Assembly: GCA_002189035.1 (NCBI GenBank)
Contig: NEEC01000047.1
Span: 1-59,886 of the forward strand
Direction: 5' to 3'
DNA: 59,886 nt
Source: Utricularia gibba
Taxonomy: Eukaryota > Streptophyta > Magnoliopsida > Lamiales > Lentibulariaceae
Shown here: one piece after another, positions 10,970-24,670 of the stretch
Numbering within the stretch: position 1 is the first letter of the stretch
How the letters are laid out: each line of letters opens with the position of its first letter
Program-made: the position numbers and the translations under genes
Notes under the pieces: model-generated
The model's database searches: none
Seen by the model: only the letters and a program-made list of their open reading frames with translations
Told to the model about the DNA's origin: nothing

Positions 10970-12339
10970 TGTTACAACCCTGCATCATTGATCCTGATGT
11001 ACCCCCTTCGTATCGTTGGACGACACATCAGTGGTGAAGTACTTGGCTAGAGTCCATGGGTTGGACTTTACGGTCCTATGGACGTGCGCATCAGTGCTGG
11101 TCTAATCTCCACGCATCCTCATATCTTTCAACGGCCGCGATAATAGACCAACGGTCTCCTTGTCCAGTCCATTCGCTAAGGAGTCCAGAACACCTGAAGG
11201 TAACGGCAAAGCTTGCGAGGCCCGTCCAGCAACGGAGAAAAGAAAGGAAGTAGTGCGCATGGATGTGAACGCCTAAAAGAGCGTGGGAGTTTGCACTAGA
11301 GACCATCAACCCGTTGAATCGTGTCGATGCTTGAGGGAAGACGACCACCCATTCATCTTTGTACGTTGCATCGGACCTGGTTGAAAGTGAGGACGGAAAA
11401 TTGGCTACACTCGTAAAGGTGCACGAGCAGTATGCTGAATCGGATGATGGTCAAGCCGTTAGCATACGGAACACACTCGCGTGTTGCGCACGCGGCTTTA
11501 ACGATTGCTTAACCGAGTGATCCCTTCTCTATCTCCATCCACAATCTGGGTAAAAGGCATCCGGAGGTCAGGCATTGGAATGTCGTAAGGTATGAAGTAT
11601 GCATGTTGCAAGGCGTGACCTGCTTGCGAAGCAATACCGATCCATTCCACGTTACCCGCTTCTTTGCAAAGCCTGGAGGGAGAATGGAATTTTGCATCAG
11701 GAGTGGATGCCATGGGGGTCGAATTATAAGGGGAGGTGTGCGTTTGTTCCGTGAGCTATGTGGATTCGAAGCACAAGTGCTGGGTGGTCGAGTTATGGAC
11801 TTTGGGTTAGGAGTGGCTACACTCTGGATCCACGATCGATATGTTCTTCGATGCTCTATGACTCATTTCTCATTCAATGATGTCCACTCAATAGTAGCTT
11901 ACGTGGCTCGCAACGTATGTTTGATATAGATGACATCCTTTAACCTGTATGGTCGAAGGTTTTCTCCTCCCAAACGTATAGCGGCATGCCCACTTTCGTG
12001 TCCAAATATTCAGGAGGTCGGGGTGGTAGCCATCTAACGGCTGGATAGCACATCCACATCGTATGTGCTCCGTAGAATGAATCCGAAAATGTTAATGTTT
12101 CCAACGCACGTTGTTGGAGATCGGGAAAGTACATGGAGTGTCCTTGGCCACATTCTAGTATTCATTGGATGCTGGCTGAGTTTGTTGCACAACAAAACAC
12201 CCTCAAACGAGTAGCGATGGTGCACCATGATCCGCCATGGAGTGAACTCGTGACTCCTCTGCGTAAGTCTCACTTTGTTTCCATGGAAGATCATAAGGGA
12301 AAGCAATAGGAAAAACTAAGAAGTACTTGGTATCGTTGA
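10970..12339 (+). repeat. Satellite unit 9
   Basis: 1,370 bases. Same alleles as unit 8 (78C with A2), a combination not seen elsewhere, so the pair is probably a recent duplication. Confidence 0.95.
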
Positions 12340-13708
12340 TGTTACAACCCTGCATCATTGATCCTGATGTACCCCCTTCGTATCGTTGGACGACACATCA
12401 GTGGTGAAGTACTTGGTTAGAGTCCATGGGTTGGACTTTACGGTCCTATGGACGTGCGCATCAGTGCTGGTCTAATCTCCACGCATCCTCATATCTTTCA
12501 ACGGCCGCGATAATAGACCAACGGTCTCCTTGTCCAGTCCATTCGCTAAGGAGTCCAGAACACCTGAAGGTAACGGCAAAGCTTGCGAGGCCCGTCCAGC
12601 AACGGAGAAAAGAAAGGAAGTAGTGCGCATGGATGTGAACGCCTAAAAGAGCGTGGGAGTTTGCACTAGAGACCATCAACCCGTTGAATCGTGTCGATGC
12701 TTGAGGAAGACGACCACCCATTCATCTTTGTACGTTGCATCGGACCTGGTTGAAAGTGAGGACGGAAAATTGGCTACACTCGTAAAGGTGCACGAGCAGT
12801 ATGCTGAATCGGATGATGGTCAAGCCGTTAGCATACGGAACACACTCGCGTGTTGCGCACGCGGCTTTAACGATTGCTTAACCGAGTGATCCCTTCTCTA
12901 TCTCCATCCACAATCTGGGTAAAAGGCATCCGGAGGTCAGGCATTGGAATGTCGTAAGGTATGAAGTATGCATGTTGCAAGGCGTGACCTGCTTGCGAAG
13001 CAATACCGATCCATTCCACGTTACCCGCTTCTTTGCAAAGCCTGGAGGGAGAATGGAATTTTGCATCAGGAGTGGATGCCATGGGGGTCGAATTATAAGG
13101 GGAGGTGTGCGTTTGTTCCGTGAGCTATGTGGATTCGAAGCACAAGTGCTGGGTGGTCGAGTTATGGACTTTGGGTTAGGAGTGGCTACACTCTGGATCC
13201 ACGATCGATATGTTCTTCGATGCTCTATGACTCATTTCTCATTCAATGATGTCCACTCAATAGTAGCTTACGTGGCTCGCAACGTATGTTTGATATAGAT
13301 GACATCCTTTAACCTGTATGGTCGAAGGTTTTCTCCTCCCAAACGTATAGCGGCATGCCCACTTTCGTGTCCAAATATTCAGGAGGTCGGGGTGGTAGCC
13401 ATCTAACGGCTGGATAGCACATCCACATCGTATGTGCTCCGTAGAATGAATCCGAAAATGTTAATGTTTCCAACGCACGTTGTTGGAGATCGGGAAAGTA
13501 CATGGAGTGTCCTTGGCCACATTCTAGTATTCATTGGATGCTGGCTGAGTTTGTTGCACAACAAAACACCCTCAAACGAGTAGCGATGGTGCACCATGAT
13601 CCGCCATGGAGTGAACTCGTGACTCCTCTGCGTAAGTCTCACTTTGTTTCCATGGAAGATCATAAGGGAAAGCAATAGGAAAAACTAAGAAGTACTTGGT
13701 ATCGTTGG
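12340..13708 (+). repeat. Satellite unit 10
   Basis: 1,369 bases. Alleles: 78T, 236C, GG, 444A, 466G, A2, 546G, 564C, GG, 867T, 1370G. First unit with the GG form of the 364-366 run and first with G at the unit end. Confidence 0.95.
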
Positions 13709-15078
13709 TGTTACAACCCTGCATCATTGATCCTGATGTACCCCCTTCGTATCGTTGGACGACACATCAGTGGTGAAGTACTTGGTTAGAGTCCATGGGT
13801 TGGACTTTACGGTCCTATGGACGTGCGCATCAGTGCTGGTCTAATCTCCACGCATCCTCATATCTTTCAACGGCCGCGATAATAGACCAACGGTCTCCTT
13901 GTCCAGTCCATTCGCTAAGGAGTCCAGAACACCTGAAGGTAACGGCAAAGCTTGCGAGGCCCGTCCAGCAACGGAGAAAAGAAAGGAAGTAGTGCGCATG
14001 GATGTGAACGCCTAAAAGAGCGTGGGAGTTTGCACTAGAGACCATCAACCCGTTGAATCGTGTCGATGCTTGAGGGAAGACGACCACCCATTCATCTTTG
14101 TACGTTGCATCGGACCTGGTTGAAAGTGAGGACGGAAAATTGGCTACACTCGTAAAGGTGCACGAGCAGTATGCTGAATCGGATGATGGTCAAGCCGTTA
14201 GCATACGGAACACACTCGCGTGTTGCGCACGCGGCTTTAACGATTGCTTAACCGAGTGATCCCTTCTCTATCTCCATCCACAATCTGGGTAAAAGGCATC
14301 CGGAGGTCAGGCATTGGAATGTCGTAAGGTATGAAGTATGCATGTTGCAAGGCGTGACCTGCTTGCGAAGCAATACCGATCCATTCCACGTTACCCGCTT
14401 CTTTGCAAAGCCTGGAGGGAGAATGGAATTTTGCATCAGGAGTGGATGCCATGGGGGTCGAATTATAAGGGGAGGTGTGCGTTTGTTCCGTGAGCTATGT
14501 GGATTCGAAGCACAAGTGCTGGGTGGTCGAGTTATGGACTTTGGGTTAGGAGTGGCTACACTCTGGATCCACGATCGATATGTTCTTCGATGCTCTATGA
14601 CTCATTTCTCATTCAATGATGTCCACTCAATAGTAGCTTACGTGGCTCGCAACGTATGTTTGATATAGATGACATCCTTTAACCTGTATGGTCGAAGGTT
14701 TTCTCCTCCCAAACGTATAGCGGCATGCCCACTTTCGTGTCCAAATATTCAGGAGGTCGGGGTGGTAGCCATCTAACGGCTGGATAGCACATCCACATCG
14801 TATGTGCTCCGTAGAATGAATCCGAAAATGTTAATGTTTCCAACGCACGTTGTTGGAGATCGGGAAAGTACATGGAGTGTCCTTGGCCACATTCTAGTAT
14901 TCATTGGATGCTGGCTGAGTTTGTTGCACAACAAAACACCCTCAAACGAGTAGCGATGGTGCACCATGATCCGCCATGGAGTGAACTCGTGACTCCTCTG
15001 CGTAAGTCTCACTTTGTTTCCATGGAAGATCATAAGGGAAAGCAATAGGAAAAACTAAGAAGTACTTGGTATCGTTGG
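13709..15078 (+). repeat. Satellite unit 11
   Basis: 1,370 bases. Alleles: 78T, 236C, GGG, 444A, 466G, A2, 546G, 564C, GG, 867T, 1370G. Confidence 0.95.
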
Positions 15079-16449
15079 TGTTACAACCCTGCATCATTGA
15101 TCCTGATGTACCCCCTTCGTATCGTTGGACGACACATCAGTGGTGAAGTACTTGGTTAGAGTCCATGGGTTGGACTTTACGGTCCTATGGACGTGCGCAT
15201 CAGTGCTGGTCTAATCTCCACGCATCCTCATATCTTTCAACGGCCGCGATAATAGACCAACGGTCTCCTTGTCCAGTCCATTCGCTAAGGAGTCCAGAAC
15301 ACCTGAAGGTAACGGCAAAGCTTGCGAGGCCCGTCCAGCAACGGAGAAAAGAAAGGAAGTAGTGCGCATGGATGTGAACGCCTAAAAGAGCGTGGGAGTT
15401 TGCACTAGAGACCATCAACCCGTTGAATCGTGTCGATGCTTGAGGAAGACGACCACCCATTCATCTTTGTACGTTGCATCGGACCTGGTTGAAAGTGAGG
15501 ACGGAAAATTGGCTACACTCGTAAAGGTGCACGAGCAGTATGCTGAATCGGATGATGGTCAAGCCGTTAGCATACGGAAAACACACTCGCGTGTTGCGCA
15601 CGCGGCTTTAACGATTGCTTAACCGAGTGATCCCTTCTCTATCTCCATCCACAATCTGGGTAAAAGGCATCCGGAGGTCAGGCATTGGAATGTCGTAAGG
15701 TATGAAGTATGCATGTTGCAAGGCGTGACCTGCTTGCGAAGCAATACCGATCCATTCCACGTTACCCGCTTCTTTGCAAAGCCTGGAGGGAGAATGGAAT
15801 TTTGCATCAGGAGTGGATGCCATGGGGGTCGAATTATAAGGGGAGGTGTGCGTTTGTTCCGTGAGCTATGTGGATTCGAAGCACAAGTGCTGGGTGGTCG
15901 AGTTATGGACTTTGGGTTAGGAGTGGCTACACTCTGGATCCACGATCGATATGTTCTTCGATGCTCTATGACTCATTTCTCATTCAATGATGTCCACTCA
16001 ATAGTAGCTTACGTGGCTCGCAACGTATGTTTGATATAGATGACATCCTTTAACCTGTATGGTCGAAGGTTTTCTCCTCCCAAACGTATAGCGGCATGCC
16101 CACTTTCGTGTCCAAATATTCAGGAGGTCGGGGTGGTAGCCATCTAACGGCTGGATAGCACATCCACATCGTATGTGCTCCGTAGAATGAATCCGAAAAT
16201 GTTAATGTTTCCAACGCACGTTGTTGGAGATCGGGAAAGTACATGGAGTGTCCTTGGCCACATTCTAGTATTCATTGGATGCTGGCTGAGTTTGTTGCAC
16301 AACAAAACACCCTCAAACGAGTAGCGATGGTGCACCATGATCCGCCATGGAGTGAACTCGTGACTCCTCTGCGTAAGTCTCACTTTGTTTCCATGGAAGA
16401 TCATAAGGGAAAGCAATAGGAAAAACTAAGAAGTACTTGGTATCGTTGG
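15079..16449 (+). repeat. Satellite unit 12
   Basis: 1,371 bases. Alleles: 78T, 236C, GG, 444A, 466G, A4, 546G, 564C, GG, 867T, 1370G. The GG plus A4 combination joins the open frames at 15383-15622 and 15623-16039 in one frame, separated by a single TAA. Confidence 0.95.
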
Positions 16450-17818
16450 TGTTACAACCCTGCATCATTGATCCTGATGTACCCCCTTCGTATCGTTGGA
16501 CGACACATCAGTGGTGAAGTACTTGGTTAGAGTCCATGGGTTGGACTTTACGGTCCTATGGACGTGCGCATCAGTGCTGGTCTAATCTCCACGCATCCTC
16601 ATATCTTTCAACGGCCGCGATAATAGACCAACGGTCTCCTTGTCCAGTCCATTCGCTAAGGAGTCCAGAACACCTGAAGGTAACGGCAAAGCTTGCGAGG
16701 CCCGTCCAGCAACGGAGAAAAGAAAGGAAGTAGTGCGCATGGATGTGAACGCCTAAAAGAGCGTGGGAGTTTGCACTAGAGACCATCAACCCGTTGAATC
16801 GTGTCGATGCTTGAGGAAGACGACCACCCATTCATCTTTGTACGTTGCATCGGACCTGGTTGAAAGTGAGGACGGAAAATTGGCTACACTCGTAAAGGTG
16901 CACGAGCAGTATGCTGAATCGGATGATGGTCAAGCCGTTAGCATACGGAACACACTCGCGTGTTGCGCACGCGGCTTTAACGATTGCTTAACCAAGTGAT
17001 CCCTTCTCTATCTCCATCCACAATCTGGGTAAAAGGCATCCGGAGGTCAGGCATTGGAATGTCGTAAGGTATGAAGTATGCATGTTGCAAGGCGTGACCT
17101 GCTTGCGAAGCAATACCGATCCATTCCACGTTACCCGCTTCTTTGCAAAGCCTGGAGGGAGAATGGAATTTTGCATCAGGAGTGGATGCCATGGGGGTCG
17201 AATTATAAGGGGAGGTGTGCGTTTGTTCCGTGAGCTATGTGGATTCGAAGCACAAGTGCTGGGTGGTCGAGTTATGGACTTTGGGTTAGGAGTGGCTACA
17301 CTCTGGATCCACGATCGATATGTTCTTCGATGCTCTATGACTCATTTCTCATTCAATGATGTCCACTCAATAGTAGCTTACGTGGCTCGCAACGTATGTT
17401 TGATATAGATGACATCCTTTAACCTGTATGGTCGAAGGTTTTCTCCTCCCAAACGTATAGCGGCATGCCCACTTTCGTGTCCAAATATTCAGGAGGTCGG
17501 GGTGGTAGCCATCTAACGGCTGGATAGCACATCCACATCGTATGTGCTCCGTAGAATGAATCCGAAAATGTTAATGTTTCCAACGCACGTTGTTGGAGAT
17601 CGGGAAAGTACATGGAGTGTCCTTGGCCACATTCTAGTATTCATTGGATGCTGGCTGAGTTTGTTGCACAACAAAACACCCTCAAACGAGTAGCGATGGT
17701 GCACCATGATCCGCCATGGAGTGAACTCGTGACTCCTCTGCGTAAGTCTCACTTTGTTTCCATGGAAGATCATAAGGGAAAGCAATAGGAAAAACTAAGA
17801 AGTACTTGGTATCGTTGG
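16450..17818 (+). repeat. Satellite unit 13
   Basis: 1,369 bases. Alleles: 78T, 236C, GG, 444A, 466G, A2, 546A, 564C, GG, 867T, 1370G. Start of the run of units (13-17) with A at 546. Confidence 0.95.
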
Positions 17819-19188
17819 TGTTACAACCCTGCATCATTGATCCTGATGTACCCCCTTCGTATCGTTGGACGACACATCAGTGGTGAAGTACTTGGTTAGA
17901 GTCCATGGGTTGGACTTTACGGTCCTATGGACGTGCGCATCAGTGCTGGTCTAATCTCCACGCATCCTCATATCTTTCAACGGCCGCGATAATAGACCAA
18001 CGGTCTCCTTGTCCAGTCCATTCGCTAAGGAGTCCAGAACACCTGAAGGTAACGGCAAAGCTTGCGAGGCCCGTCCAGCAACGGAGAAAAGAAAGGAAGT
18101 AGTGCGCATGGATGTGAACGCCTAAAAGAGCGTGGGAGTTTGCACTAGAGACCATCAACCCGTTGAATCGTGTCGATGCTTGAGGGAAGACGACCACCCA
18201 TTCATCTTTGTACGTTGCATCGGACCTGGTTGAAAGTGAGGACGGAAAATTGGCTACACTCGTAAAGGTGCACGAGCAGTATGCTGAATCGGATGATGGT
18301 CAAGCCGTTAGCATACGGAACACACTCGCGTGTTGCGCACGCGGCTTTAACGATTGCTTAACCAAGTGATCCCTTCTCTATCTCCATCCACAATCTGGGT
18401 AAAAGGCATCCGGAGGTCAGGCATTGGAATGTCGTAAGGTATGAAGTATGCATGTTGCAAGGCGTGACCTGCTTGCGAAGCAATACCGATCCATTCCACG
18501 TTACCCGCTTCTTTGCAAAGCCTGGAGGGAGAATGGAATTTTGCATCAGGAGTGGATGCCATGGGGGTCGAATTATAAGGGGAGGTGTGCGTTTGTTCCG
18601 TGAGCTATGTGGATTCGAAGCACAAGTGCTGGGTGGTCGAGTTATGGACTTTGGGTTAGGAGTGGCTACACTCTGGATCCACGATCGATATGTTCTTCGA
18701 TGCTCTATGACTCATTTCTCATTCAATGATGTCCACTCAATAGTAGCTTACGTGGCTCGCAACGTATGTTTGATATAGATGACATCCTTTAACCTGTATG
18801 GTCGAAGGTTTTCTCCTCCCAAACGTATAGCGGCATGCCCACTTTCGTGTCCAAATATTCAGGAGGTCGGGGTGGTAGCCATCTAACGGCTGGATAGCAC
18901 ATCCACATCGTATGTGCTCCGTAGAATGAATCCGAAAATGTTAATGTTTCCAACGCACGTTGTTGGAGATCGGGAAAGTACATGGAGTGTCCTTGGCCAC
19001 ATTCTAGTATTCATTGGATGCTGGCTGAGTTTGTTGCACAACAAAACACCCTCAAACGAGTAGCGATGGTGCACCATGATCCGCCATGGAGTGAACTCGT
19101 GACTCCTCTGCGTAAGTCTCACTTTGTTTCCATGGAAGATCATAAGGGAAAGCAATAGGAAAAACTAAGAAGTACTTGGTATCGTTGG
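17819..19188 (+). repeat. Satellite unit 14
   Basis: 1,370 bases. Alleles: 78T, 236C, GGG, 444A, 466G, A2, 546A, 564C, GG, 867T, 1370G. No difference seen from units 15 and 16. Confidence 0.95.
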
Positions 19189-20558
19189 TGTTACAACCCT
19201 GCATCATTGATCCTGATGTACCCCCTTCGTATCGTTGGACGACACATCAGTGGTGAAGTACTTGGTTAGAGTCCATGGGTTGGACTTTACGGTCCTATGG
19301 ACGTGCGCATCAGTGCTGGTCTAATCTCCACGCATCCTCATATCTTTCAACGGCCGCGATAATAGACCAACGGTCTCCTTGTCCAGTCCATTCGCTAAGG
19401 AGTCCAGAACACCTGAAGGTAACGGCAAAGCTTGCGAGGCCCGTCCAGCAACGGAGAAAAGAAAGGAAGTAGTGCGCATGGATGTGAACGCCTAAAAGAG
19501 CGTGGGAGTTTGCACTAGAGACCATCAACCCGTTGAATCGTGTCGATGCTTGAGGGAAGACGACCACCCATTCATCTTTGTACGTTGCATCGGACCTGGT
19601 TGAAAGTGAGGACGGAAAATTGGCTACACTCGTAAAGGTGCACGAGCAGTATGCTGAATCGGATGATGGTCAAGCCGTTAGCATACGGAACACACTCGCG
19701 TGTTGCGCACGCGGCTTTAACGATTGCTTAACCAAGTGATCCCTTCTCTATCTCCATCCACAATCTGGGTAAAAGGCATCCGGAGGTCAGGCATTGGAAT
19801 GTCGTAAGGTATGAAGTATGCATGTTGCAAGGCGTGACCTGCTTGCGAAGCAATACCGATCCATTCCACGTTACCCGCTTCTTTGCAAAGCCTGGAGGGA
19901 GAATGGAATTTTGCATCAGGAGTGGATGCCATGGGGGTCGAATTATAAGGGGAGGTGTGCGTTTGTTCCGTGAGCTATGTGGATTCGAAGCACAAGTGCT
20001 GGGTGGTCGAGTTATGGACTTTGGGTTAGGAGTGGCTACACTCTGGATCCACGATCGATATGTTCTTCGATGCTCTATGACTCATTTCTCATTCAATGAT
20101 GTCCACTCAATAGTAGCTTACGTGGCTCGCAACGTATGTTTGATATAGATGACATCCTTTAACCTGTATGGTCGAAGGTTTTCTCCTCCCAAACGTATAG
20201 CGGCATGCCCACTTTCGTGTCCAAATATTCAGGAGGTCGGGGTGGTAGCCATCTAACGGCTGGATAGCACATCCACATCGTATGTGCTCCGTAGAATGAA
20301 TCCGAAAATGTTAATGTTTCCAACGCACGTTGTTGGAGATCGGGAAAGTACATGGAGTGTCCTTGGCCACATTCTAGTATTCATTGGATGCTGGCTGAGT
20401 TTGTTGCACAACAAAACACCCTCAAACGAGTAGCGATGGTGCACCATGATCCGCCATGGAGTGAACTCGTGACTCCTCTGCGTAAGTCTCACTTTGTTTC
20501 CATGGAAGATCATAAGGGAAAGCAATAGGAAAAACTAAGAAGTACTTGGTATCGTTGG
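19189..20558 (+). repeat. Satellite unit 15
   Basis: 1,370 bases, alleles as unit 14. Middle member of three apparently identical consecutive copies. Confidence 0.95.
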
Positions 20559-21928
20559 TGTTACAACCCTGCATCATTGATCCTGATGTACCCCCTTCGT
20601 ATCGTTGGACGACACATCAGTGGTGAAGTACTTGGTTAGAGTCCATGGGTTGGACTTTACGGTCCTATGGACGTGCGCATCAGTGCTGGTCTAATCTCCA
20701 CGCATCCTCATATCTTTCAACGGCCGCGATAATAGACCAACGGTCTCCTTGTCCAGTCCATTCGCTAAGGAGTCCAGAACACCTGAAGGTAACGGCAAAG
20801 CTTGCGAGGCCCGTCCAGCAACGGAGAAAAGAAAGGAAGTAGTGCGCATGGATGTGAACGCCTAAAAGAGCGTGGGAGTTTGCACTAGAGACCATCAACC
20901 CGTTGAATCGTGTCGATGCTTGAGGGAAGACGACCACCCATTCATCTTTGTACGTTGCATCGGACCTGGTTGAAAGTGAGGACGGAAAATTGGCTACACT
21001 CGTAAAGGTGCACGAGCAGTATGCTGAATCGGATGATGGTCAAGCCGTTAGCATACGGAACACACTCGCGTGTTGCGCACGCGGCTTTAACGATTGCTTA
21101 ACCAAGTGATCCCTTCTCTATCTCCATCCACAATCTGGGTAAAAGGCATCCGGAGGTCAGGCATTGGAATGTCGTAAGGTATGAAGTATGCATGTTGCAA
21201 GGCGTGACCTGCTTGCGAAGCAATACCGATCCATTCCACGTTACCCGCTTCTTTGCAAAGCCTGGAGGGAGAATGGAATTTTGCATCAGGAGTGGATGCC
21301 ATGGGGGTCGAATTATAAGGGGAGGTGTGCGTTTGTTCCGTGAGCTATGTGGATTCGAAGCACAAGTGCTGGGTGGTCGAGTTATGGACTTTGGGTTAGG
21401 AGTGGCTACACTCTGGATCCACGATCGATATGTTCTTCGATGCTCTATGACTCATTTCTCATTCAATGATGTCCACTCAATAGTAGCTTACGTGGCTCGC
21501 AACGTATGTTTGATATAGATGACATCCTTTAACCTGTATGGTCGAAGGTTTTCTCCTCCCAAACGTATAGCGGCATGCCCACTTTCGTGTCCAAATATTC
21601 AGGAGGTCGGGGTGGTAGCCATCTAACGGCTGGATAGCACATCCACATCGTATGTGCTCCGTAGAATGAATCCGAAAATGTTAATGTTTCCAACGCACGT
21701 TGTTGGAGATCGGGAAAGTACATGGAGTGTCCTTGGCCACATTCTAGTATTCATTGGATGCTGGCTGAGTTTGTTGCACAACAAAACACCCTCAAACGAG
21801 TAGCGATGGTGCACCATGATCCGCCATGGAGTGAACTCGTGACTCCTCTGCGTAAGTCTCACTTTGTTTCCATGGAAGATCATAAGGGAAAGCAATAGGA
21901 AAAACTAAGAAGTACTTGGTATCGTTGG
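20559..21928 (+). repeat. Satellite unit 16
   Basis: 1,370 bases, alleles as unit 14. Last member of the apparently identical trio. Confidence 0.95.
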
Positions 21929-23300
21929 TGTTACAACCCTGCATCATTGATCCTGATGTACCCCCTTCGTATCGTTGGACGACACATCAGTGGTGAAGTA
22001 CTTGGTTAGAGTCCATGGGTTGGACTTTACGGTCCTATGGACGTGCGCATCAGTGCTGGTCTAATCTCCACGCATCCTCATATCTTTCAACGGCCGCGAT
22101 AATAGACCAACGGTCTCCTTGTCCAGTCCATTCGCTAAGGAGTCCAGAACACCTGAAGGTAACGGCAAAGCTTGCGAGGCCCGTCCAGCAACGGAGAAAA
22201 GAAAGGAAGTAGTGCGCATGGATGTGAACGCCTAAAAGAGCGTGGGAGTTTGCACTAGAGACCATCAACCCGTTGAATCGTGTCGATGCTTGAGGGAAGA
22301 CGACCACCCATTCATCTTTGTACGTTGCATCGGACCTGGTTGAAAGTGAGGACGGAAAATTGGCTACACTCGTAAAGGTGCACGAGCAGTATGCTGAATC
22401 GGATGATGGTCAAGCCGTTAGCATACGGAAAACACACTCGCGTGTTGCGCACGCGGCTTTAACGATTGCTTAACCAAGTGATCCCTTCTCTATCTCCATC
22501 CACAATCTGGGTAAAAGGCATCCGGAGGTCAGGCATTGGAATGTCGTAAGGTATGAAGTATGCATGTTGCAAGGCGTGACCTGCTTGCGAAGCAATACCG
22601 ATCCATTCCACGTTACCCGCTTCTTTGCAAAGCCTGGAGGGAGAATGGAATTTTGCATCAGGAGTGGATGCCATGGGGGTCGAATTATAAGGGGAGGTGT
22701 GCGTTTGTTCCGTGAGCTATGTGGATTCGAAGCACAAGTGCTGGGTGGTCGAGTTATGGACTTTGGGTTAGGAGTGGCTACACTCTGGATCCACGATCGA
22801 TATGTTCTTCGATGCTCTATGACTCATTTCTCATTCAATGATGTCCACTCAATAGTAGCTTACGTGGCTCGCAACGTATGTTTGATATAGATGACATCCT
22901 TTAACCTGTATGGTCGAAGGTTTTCTCCTCCCAAACGTATAGCGGCATGCCCACTTTCGTGTCCAAATATTCAGGAGGTCGGGGTGGTAGCCATCTAACG
23001 GCTGGATAGCACATCCACATCGTATGTGCTCCGTAGAATGAATCCGAAAATGTTAATGTTTCCAACGCACGTTGTTGGAGATCGGGAAAGTACATGGAGT
23101 GTCCTTGGCCACATTCTAGTATTCATTGGATGCTGGCTGAGTTTGTTGCACAACAAAACACCCTCAAACGAGTAGCGATGGTGCACCATGATCCGCCATG
23201 GAGTGAACTCGTGACTCCTCTGCGTAAGTCTCACTTTGTTTCCATGGAAGATCATAAGGGAAAGCAATAGGAAAAACTAAGAAGTACTTGGTATCGTTGG
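21929..23300 (+). repeat. Satellite unit 17
   Basis: 1,372 bases. Alleles: 78T, 236C, GGG, 444A, 466G, A4, 546A, 564C, GG, 867T, 1370G. It differs from unit 14 in the A-run length, near 22429. Confidence 0.95.
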
Positions 23301-24670
23301 TGTTACAACCCTGCATCATTGATCCTGATGTACCCCCTTCGTATCGTTGGACGACACATCAGTGGTGAAGTACTTGGTTAGAGTCCATGGGTTGGACTTT
23401 ACGGTCCTATGGACGTGCGCATCAGTGCTGGTCTAATCTCCACGCATCCTCATATCTTTCAACGGCCGCGATAATAGACCAACGGTCTCCTTGTCCAGTC
23501 CATTCGCTAAGGAGTCCAGAACACCTGAAGGTAACGGCAAAGCTTGCGAGGCCCGTCCAGCAACGGAGAAAAGAAAGGAAGTAGTGCGCATGGATGTGAA
23601 CGCCTAAAAGAGCGTGGGAGTTTGCACTAGAGACCATCAACCCGTTGAATCGTGTCGATGCTTGAGGGAAGACGACCACCCATTCATCTTTGTACGTTGC
23701 ATCGGACCTGGTTGAAAGTGAGGACGGAAAATTGGCTACACTCGTAAAGGTGCACGAGCAGTATGCTGAATCGGATGATGGTCAAGCCGTTAGCATACGG
23801 AACACACTCGCGTGTTGCGCACGCGGCTTTAACGATTGCTTAACCGAGTGATCCCTTCTCTATCTCCATCCACAATCTGGGTAAAAGGCATCCGGAGGTC
23901 AGGCATTGGAATGTCGTAAGGTATGAAGTATGCATGTTGCAAGGCGTGACCTGCTTGCGAAGCAATACCGATCCATTCCACGTTACCCGCTTCTTTGCAA
24001 AGCCTGGAGGGAGAATGGAATTTTGCATCAGGAGTGGATGCCATGGGGGTCGAATTATAAGGGGAGGTGTGCGTTTGTTCCGTGAGCTATGTGGATTCGA
24101 AGCACAAGTGCTGGGTGGTCGAGTTATGGACTTTGGGTTAGGAGTGGCTACACTCTGGATCCACGATCGATATGTTCTTCGATGCTCTATGACTCATTTC
24201 TCATTCAATGATGTCCACTCAATAGTAGCTTACGTGGCTCGCAACGTATGTTTGATATAGATGACATCCTTTAACCTGTATGGTCGAAGGTTTTCTCCTC
24301 CCAAACGTATAGCGGCATGCCCACTTTCGTGTCCAAATATTCAGGAGGTCGGGGTGGTAGCCATCTAACGGCTGGATAGCACATCCACATCGTATGTGCT
24401 CCGTAGAATGAATCCGAAAATGTTAATGTTTCCAACGCACGTTGTTGGAGATCGGGAAAGTACATGGAGTGTCCTTGGCCACATTCTAGTATTCATTGGA
24501 TGCTGGCTGAGTTTGTTGCACAACAAAACACCCTCAAACGAGTAGCGATGGTGCACCATGATCCGCCATGGAGTGAACTCGTGACTCCTCTGCGTAAGTC
24601 TCACTTTGTTTCCATGGAAGATCATAAGGGAAAGCAATAGGAAAAACTAAGAAGTACTTGGTATCGTTGG
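23301..24670 (+). repeat. Satellite unit 18
   Basis: 1,370 bases. Alleles: 78T, 236C, GGG, 444A, 466G, A2, 546G, 564C, GG, 867T, 1370G, the same set as unit 11. Confidence 0.95.
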
